Shown here: piece by piece, positions 6,246-9,436 of the stretch | Layout of the letters: every line of letters begins with the position of its first letter | How positions within the stretch are numbered: the first letter of the stretch is position 1 | NCBI GenBank assembly: GCA_030429325.1 | Contig: JAUICT010000052.1 | Coordinates: 1 to 9,436 of the forward strand | Reading direction: 5' to 3' | DNA from: Bacteroidia bacterium | GTDB lineage: Bacteria; Bacteroidota; Bacteroidia; Flavobacteriales; Flavobacteriaceae | Length of the DNA stretch: 9,436 bases | Notes under the pieces: generated by a model | Told to the model about the DNA's origin: nothing | Seen by the model: only the letters and a program-made list of their open reading frames with translations | Databases searched by the model: none | Made by a program: the position numbers and the translations under genes

Positions 6246-6965
6246 TTATCTCTGGAGAACAAATGTTGGAAAAGCAAAAAGGGGAGAGCCTTTATTGTAT
6301 TGGATATCCTGAAAATTAATCTTGAAGACTTCGTTTTTCATTGTCTCGATTCGCTCCCTTTTGTTGAAAATCAAAGAAAAAAGAGCCAACCATTTTTTGG
6401 ACAACGACTTGGTGAAGTTGGAAAGGCGTTTGACATCTGCGGATGAATCTACATCCATTAAAGGATCTAATAAAACTACGTTTTCACCCTTACAAGTAAA
6501 ATAAGAATGCGTTTCGTTGAGCAAAGAGGGCAATTGCCATGGAAGAGCCTTAAATTGTGCTATGTTGAATTGTGAATGGCTTAATCCTATCAGATAAAAT
6601 CCACCATCTATACTTGGGCCTACAACAAGCTTCCCGGCCTCAAGTAATCGTTGAGTCTTGATCAGGTGTTGCTTTTTTAGTTGCGGACTGTCATTGCCAA
6701 TGGCAATAATATGGGTATGGCCTTGATCAAAAACAGATTGTATAGCAGCTGAGAACCGTTCGCCAAAAGTACTCCCATTCTGTTCTTTTTCCGTAAAATG
6801 ATAGTATGGCAATCCTGATGCACTTACAATTTCAAGGGTATGCACCGTTAAGTTGTTCAAAAGAGAAATATCCCCACCAAAATTTTTAATGCCACCATCC
6901 TTTTCCGCCGAATTGGCGAAAATTAGAATGGCTGTATTTTGGATGACGGAAATGGGCAAAACCAA
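6246..6965 (-). CDS. DUF2064 (TIGR04282-like) glycosyltransferase, no ATG start
   Basis: A 239-residue GT-A-like nucleotidyl/glycosyl transferase of the DUF2064 family, a regular member of arsenosugar clusters where it is thought to act on the ribosyl-arsenical. Visible family blocks are ILIFANSAEKD (residues 13-23), FGERF (67-71), IGNDSPQL (89-96) and GPSIDGGFYLIGL (116-128, the diagnostic DGG), then a WQLPSLLNET stretch. It lacks the KTRL segment of the longer TIGR04282 proteins. The tail beyond about residue 180 (…NKGSPLFAFPTFVLQR) is less conserved. No ATG exists in frame between the upstream stop (6998-6996) and the first conserved block; only TTG codons (6965, 6959) do. Residue 8 (ATC, 6944-6942) sits where a homologous start MQNTAILIF would be expected. 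Probably in operon with the two genes downstream. Confidence 0.8.
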   Translation of the reverse strand: MVLPISVIQNTAILIFANSAEKDGGIKNFGGDISLLNNLTVHTLEIVSASGLPYYHFTEKEQNGSTFGERFSAAIQSVFDQGHTHIIAIGNDSPQLKKQHLIKTQRLLEAGKLVVGPSIDGGFYLIGLSHSQFNIAQFKALPWQLPSLLNETHSYFTCKGENVVLLDPLMDVDSSADVKRLSNFTKSLSKKWLALFSLIFNKRERIETMKNEVFKINFQDIQYNKGSPLFAFPTFVLQR

Positions 6966-7006
6966 TAAAATATTTAGCCTAAACTTACAATAAACTTAGC
7001 ATTGAA

Positions 7007-7042
7007 TTTGGTCGGGAGATACTATTTTTGATTACATTTTTG
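7007..7042 (+). promoter_or_regulatory. Possible upstream promoter of the patatin gene
   Basis: TTTG (7007-7010) followed after 22 bases by TACATTTTTG (7033-7042), a stretched match to TAnnTTTG. A near copy, TTACATTTTTTG, recurs at 7101-7112, so the functional -7 box is uncertain. Palindrome C lies between the two. Confidence 0.35.
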
Positions 7043-7066
7043 CAGCATAATATTGAAATTTAACAT

Positions 7067-7084
7067 ACCGACCCACTAGTCGGT
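7067..7084. promoter_or_regulatory. Operator-like palindrome C (patatin gene)
   Basis: ACCGAC-CCACTA-GTCGGT, the best of the four copies, with perfectly symmetric 6-base arms (GTCGGT is the exact reverse complement of ACCGAC). It lies 144 bases upstream of the patatin ATG, between two promoter-like TTACATTTTT stretches. Its first 15 bases match palindrome B in inverted orientation. A TetR binding site is inferred. Confidence 0.65.
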
Positions 7085-7170
7085 TTTGAAAATCAGGGGG
7101 TTACATTTTTTGGGATTAAATTCGAAAATGACACGACAAGCGGTTAAAAAAGGAGTATTTTAAAATCAGA

Positions 7171-7188
7171 ACAGACCCTTCAGTCGGT
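7171..7188. promoter_or_regulatory. Operator-like palindrome D (patatin gene)
   Basis: ACAGAC-CCTTCA-GTCGGT, with the same arm length and spacing as C but an unrelated spacer, 39 bases upstream of the patatin ATG. The different spacer makes simple duplication of C unlikely and favours selection for the arms, as for a protein-binding site. Confidence 0.6.
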
Positions 7189-7227
7189 AAAAAAGACTCT
7201 TTTTCTTTTTCGATTTACCCAATAAAC

Positions 7228-8013
7228 ATGAAAAATATGAGCATAAACAATACAAAATCAATTGGTTTGGTACTCTCTGGAGGGGGGGTCCGTGGTATGG
7301 CACACATTGGATTGATCAAAGCCATGCGAGAACGCGGAGTGGAGGCAGATCTTGTGGCAGGTTCAAGTGTTGGGGCATTGGTGGGAGCGTTGTATGCCAA
7401 TGGGAACTCGGTGGAGAGTATGTTGAACTTTTTTAGGGAGACACCACTGTTTCAATATAGCTTTTTTGCGATCAACAAACCAGGGTTTATAGACACCGAA
7501 CGCTATTTTAAAATCTTTGAGGGCTATTTTCCGGAGGACACCTTTGAGAGTCTTGGCAAACCACTTTATGTGGTGGCCACAGACTTATTGAAGGGAGAGG
7601 AGCGAATGTTCAACCAAGGGGAATTGATCAAGCCTTTACTAGCCTCTGCGGCGCTGACCCCAGTTTTTAGTCCGGTTGAAATTGATGGAATACTCTATGC
7701 AGATGGAGGTATTATGAACAATTTCCCAAAGGAGTATGTAGATGAGCATGCCTCCTACATTATTGGCAGTAATGTTTCTATTGCTGCCGAAGTACATAAA
7801 AACGAGCTAAAAAATTCCCTTCAGTTGGCCGGAAGAGTCACCAGTTTAATGATTTATGCTTCGAACAGGGCAAAATTAGCCGAGTGCCATATTTCAATAG
7901 AACCCAAAGAGTTGGACAAAATTGGGGTTTTGGACAAAAAAGGGATTGAAAACGCCTATGCCATCGGGTACGAACATGGTAGCCGCGCTATTGAAAAAAT
8001 GCTATCGGCGTAA
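7228..8013 (+). CDS. Patatin-like phospholipase (RssA/NTE type)
   Basis: A 261-residue patatin-fold lipid hydrolase using a Ser-Asp dyad. The oxyanion-hole loop SGGGVRG is at residues 17-23, the nucleophile elbow G-S-S-V-G at 45-49 (Ser47), and the catalytic Asp159 in the DGG motif ADGGIMNNFP (158-167). All key residues are present. There is no signal peptide, so it should act in the cytoplasm or at the inner-membrane face on phospholipid, lysophospholipid or other acyl esters. The length fits the compact bacterial RssA-like group. The start is ATG 7228 (a second ATG at 7237 is possible). Two palindromes of the tetR type lie upstream, so repression by the TetR at 3433-4050 is inferred. That would suggest a lipid or acyl ligand, but no ligand can be named. 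It is convergent with the reductase gene, 8 bases apart. Confidence 0.93.
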   Translation: MKNMSINNTKSIGLVLSGGGVRGMAHIGLIKAMRERGVEADLVAGSSVGALVGALYANGNSVESMLNFFRETPLFQYSFFAINKPGFIDTERYFKIFEGYFPEDTFESLGKPLYVVATDLLKGEERMFNQGELIKPLLASAALTPVFSPVEIDGILYADGGIMNNFPKEYVDEHASYIIGSNVSIAAEVHKNELKNSLQLAGRVTSLMIYASNRAKLAECHISIEPKELDKIGVLDKKGIENAYAIGYEHGSRAIEKMLSA

Positions 8014-8021
8014 TAAATGCA

Positions 8022-9071
8022 TTACACATCATCATAATCCACAATAAGTTTGGGGGTCAAAGGATGGGCCTGACAGGTCAAAATCAAGCCTTCGGCCACT
8101 TCGCCGTCGGTAAGAATCTGGTTTTTCACCATCTCAGCTTTCCCTTCCTTGATGCGGGCAATACAACTGCTGCACACTCCTCCTTGGCATGAATACGGCG
8201 CATCAATATCTTCGTTCAGGACGGCATCGAGTACCAATTTCTTTTTATCCATGGTAAACGAAAAGGTCTCATCGTCCAAAATCACCTCTACTTGGGTCAT
8301 TCCCTCCAAGTTTTCGGCCATAGTATCCTCAGTGTCCGCACTGGTGAATAATTCAAAATGGATAAGATTCCCATCAACACCATTATTCTTTAAAGTATCC
8401 GAAACGGCATGGATCATATCTTCTGGCCCACACAGATAAAAGGCATCAAAAGTGGTGCCCTTAAACTTATTTTTTACTACAAAGTTTACCGTAGAGGTCT
8501 CTATTCGACCAAACAGGGCATCATCTTCCCTGGAACGACTGTAGATATATTGAACAAAAAACCTATTGGTATATTTTTGTTTCAGCTCTTGTATTTTCTG
8601 AAAGTACATGGTCTCTTCCGGGGACTGATTTCCGAAGACCAGTACAAAAATGTTCTCTGGATGGCTTTCCAGAACGGTTTGGGCAATGCTCATGATGGGG
8701 GTTATCCCACTTCCAGCGGCAAAGGCGGCCACTTTTTTGGCTCTGGGGCCACTTTCAAAAATAAATCGTCCCTCTGGCGGCATCACTTCCAATACATCCC
8801 CAACCTTTAGGGATTCGTTGGCATAAACGGAAAACGTACCTTCCGGCATTTTTTTGATCCCCACAGTCAATTCTCCTGAAGAAGGCGCTGAGGAAATGGA
8901 ATAAGCCCTGCGCAATTCCTGCCCATTGAGCTGGTGTTTTATGGTAATATATTGCCCAGCTTCGAAAGTATAGATGTCCTTCAGATTTTCTGGAACTTTA
9001 AAAGTAAGGGCTACGGAGTTTGGGGTCAATGGCTCCACTGCGGTAATCTGCAATGTGTGGGAATCGCTCAT
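8022..9071 (-). CDS. Ferredoxin--NAD(P)+ reductase, PaaE-like, with C-terminal 2Fe-2S domain
   Basis: A 349-residue three-domain electron-transfer flavoprotein. The FAD-binding barrel carries RAYSISSAP (55-63). The NAD(P)-binding domain carries AAGSGITPIMS (118-128) and YLCGPEDMI (212-220). A plant-type [2Fe-2S] ferredoxin domain ends the protein, with ligands C295, C300, C303 and C333 (SCQGGVCSSC … LTCQAHP). This order is that of PaaE, the reductase of phenylacetyl-CoA epoxidase, and of related stand-alone reductases. No other paa gene is visible, so the partner oxygenase is unknown and I give no symbol. It is soluble and cytoplasmic. The start is ATG 9071, with a TAGTTTTG -7 box 16 bases before it. 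A terminator separates it from the upstream SnoaL-like gene, so it is probably its own transcription unit. Confidence 0.93.
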   Translation of the reverse strand: MSDSHTLQITAVEPLTPNSVALTFKVPENLKDIYTFEAGQYITIKHQLNGQELRRAYSISSAPSSGELTVGIKKMPEGTFSVYANESLKVGDVLEVMPPEGRFIFESGPRAKKVAAFAAGSGITPIMSIAQTVLESHPENIFVLVFGNQSPEETMYFQKIQELKQKYTNRFFVQYIYSRSREDDALFGRIETSTVNFVVKNKFKGTTFDAFYLCGPEDMIHAVSDTLKNNGVDGNLIHFELFTSADTEDTMAENLEGMTQVEVILDDETFSFTMDKKKLVLDAVLNEDIDAPYSCQGGVCSSCIARIKEGKAEMVKNQILTDGEVAEGLILTCQAHPLTPKLIVDYDDV

Positions 9072-9087
9072 AAAATCAATTTTGCTG

Positions 9088-9095
9088 CAAAACTA
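9088..9095 (-). promoter_or_regulatory. -7 element of the ferredoxin reductase gene
   Basis: Read on the minus strand, TAGTTTTG matches TAnnTTTG exactly, 16 bases upstream of the ATG at 9071. No well-spaced TTG (-33) is visible, so confidence is moderate. Confidence 0.45.
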
Positions 9096-9127
9096 AGCAT
9101 TCAACTCATTTTAGTAATGCATTCTGC

Positions 9128-9154
9128 AAAAAAAGCGCCACAAGAGCGCGCCTT
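9128..9154 (-). terminator. Rho-independent terminator of the SnoaL-like gene
   Basis: On the minus-strand transcript AAGGCGC pairs with GCGCUUU (7 pairs, one G-U) around a 9-base loop, and the last stem bases run into a U7 tract (plus-strand A run 9128-9134). It begins 24 bases after the stop codon of the SnoaL-like gene and lies before the reductase promoter. Confidence 0.55.
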
Positions 9155-9178
9155 TATATAATTAAAATCACGAGATGG

Positions 9179-9436
9179 CTATCCCATCATTGAAGTATCA
9201 TAATGAAAACTGGCCTTAGTGATTTTTCCATTCTCCACTTGGTAGAGGCAGATTTCTTCCATGTTCATACGATTGCCATCCTTAAAAGTAACATCACTGG
9301 TCATGGGAACCACAAAGTGGTTGCCCACTACAACGGGGTCACCAACGGAACCTCCGTGGGTTTCCTGAATGCTTTCGCCCCATTGTTTAAACCCTTCCAG
9401 AATGTTGTCCAATCCTTTGGTCACTTCATTGGGAAC
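9179..9436 (-). CDS. SnoaL/NTF2-like protein, C-terminal part
   Basis: The last 85 residues of a gene that enters from the right edge; the frame is open to the final base, so the start lies outside the window and the GTG at 9424 need not be used. The visible part reads as the second half of an NTF2/SnoaL-like cone fold. It has a helix (GLDNILEGFKQWGESIQ), then strands GDPVVVGNHFVVPMTSDVTFKDGNRMNMEEICLYQVENGKITKASFHYD, ending DTSMMG. The EEICLYQVENGKI-x-x-xxFHYD block is typical of this superfamily. Members are small dimers with varied roles (isomerases, hydrolases, ligand binders), and nothing here fixes the activity. A terminator follows, so it is not obviously co-transcribed with the reductase. 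Confidence 0.72.
   Translation of the reverse strand, partial: VPNEVTKGLDNILEGFKQWGESIQETHGGSVGDPVVVGNHFVVPMTSDVTFKDGNRMNMEEICLYQVENGKITKASFHYDTSMMG

Noticed and set aside
7128..7163. Eleven-codon ATG frame (MTRQAVKKGVF) between palindromes C and D
   Set aside because: Short chance frames are expected in A/T-rich intergenic DNA, and no conserved context or hairpin supports it.
8106..8111. A fifth GTCGGT inside the ferredoxin reductase gene
   Set aside because: The base positions 12 upstream do not give the GAC half-site, and it lies in coding sequence. It is taken as chance.
1..9436. CRISPR array, tRNA, rRNA, IS element or phage genes
   Set aside because: None seen: no regularly spaced repeats, no tRNA cloverleaf noticed by eye, and no transposase or integrase motif. 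The only mobile-like hint is the 15-base inverted pair at 4193 and 7067.

Overview
The window reads as chromosomal DNA of a marine-type Flavobacteriaceae (Bacteroidota). The protein families purD / DUF6341 / DUF6427 / DUF4254 / glycosyltransferase 9 occur together in that family. Several gene starts are preceded by Bacteroidota-style promoters (TTG about 19 bases before TAnnTTTG) rather than strong Shine-Dalgarno sites. The proteins look most like Muricauda/Maribacter-type sequences, but the genus is only a guess.

Layout. Bases 1-3436 are a conserved housekeeping block. It holds the 3' end of purD, a convergent small membrane protein (DUF6341), a divergent ten-helix membrane protein (DUF6427), and an overlapping pair DUF4254 + GT9 heptosyltransferase-like enzyme. 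Bases 3433-4393 hold a reverse-strand TetR regulator and its upstream region. Bases 4394-4855 encode an unrecognised one-helix protein. Bases 4891-6965 are a reverse-strand arsenosugar-type block: a DUF2064 transferase, an AhpD/CMD-fold protein and the radical SAM protein ArsS. Bases 7228-8013 encode a patatin-like lipid hydrolase. Bases 8022-9436 hold a PaaE-like ferredoxin reductase and the end of a SnoaL/NTF2-like gene, both on the reverse strand.

Two things stand out. First, four copies of an imperfect palindrome (GAC-N6-GTCGGT core) occur only in the region upstream of tetR (two) and the region upstream of the patatin gene (two). One overlaps the predicted tetR start point. The simplest reading is a self-repressing TetR that also controls the patatin hydrolase 3 kb away. 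The inner two copies match over 15 bases in inverted orientation and bracket the arsenosugar block, so that block may have been inserted into what was once a shared divergent tetR/patatin promoter.

Second, the arsenosugar block looks eroded. ArsS has a well-placed ATG and an N-terminal coding stub in a different frame from its 292-codon core, as expected from a short frame-shifting deletion. The DUF2064 gene has no ATG at its expected start, and no arsM methyltransferase is present in the window. Everything here is read from sequence without searches. Family names rest on motif recognition.
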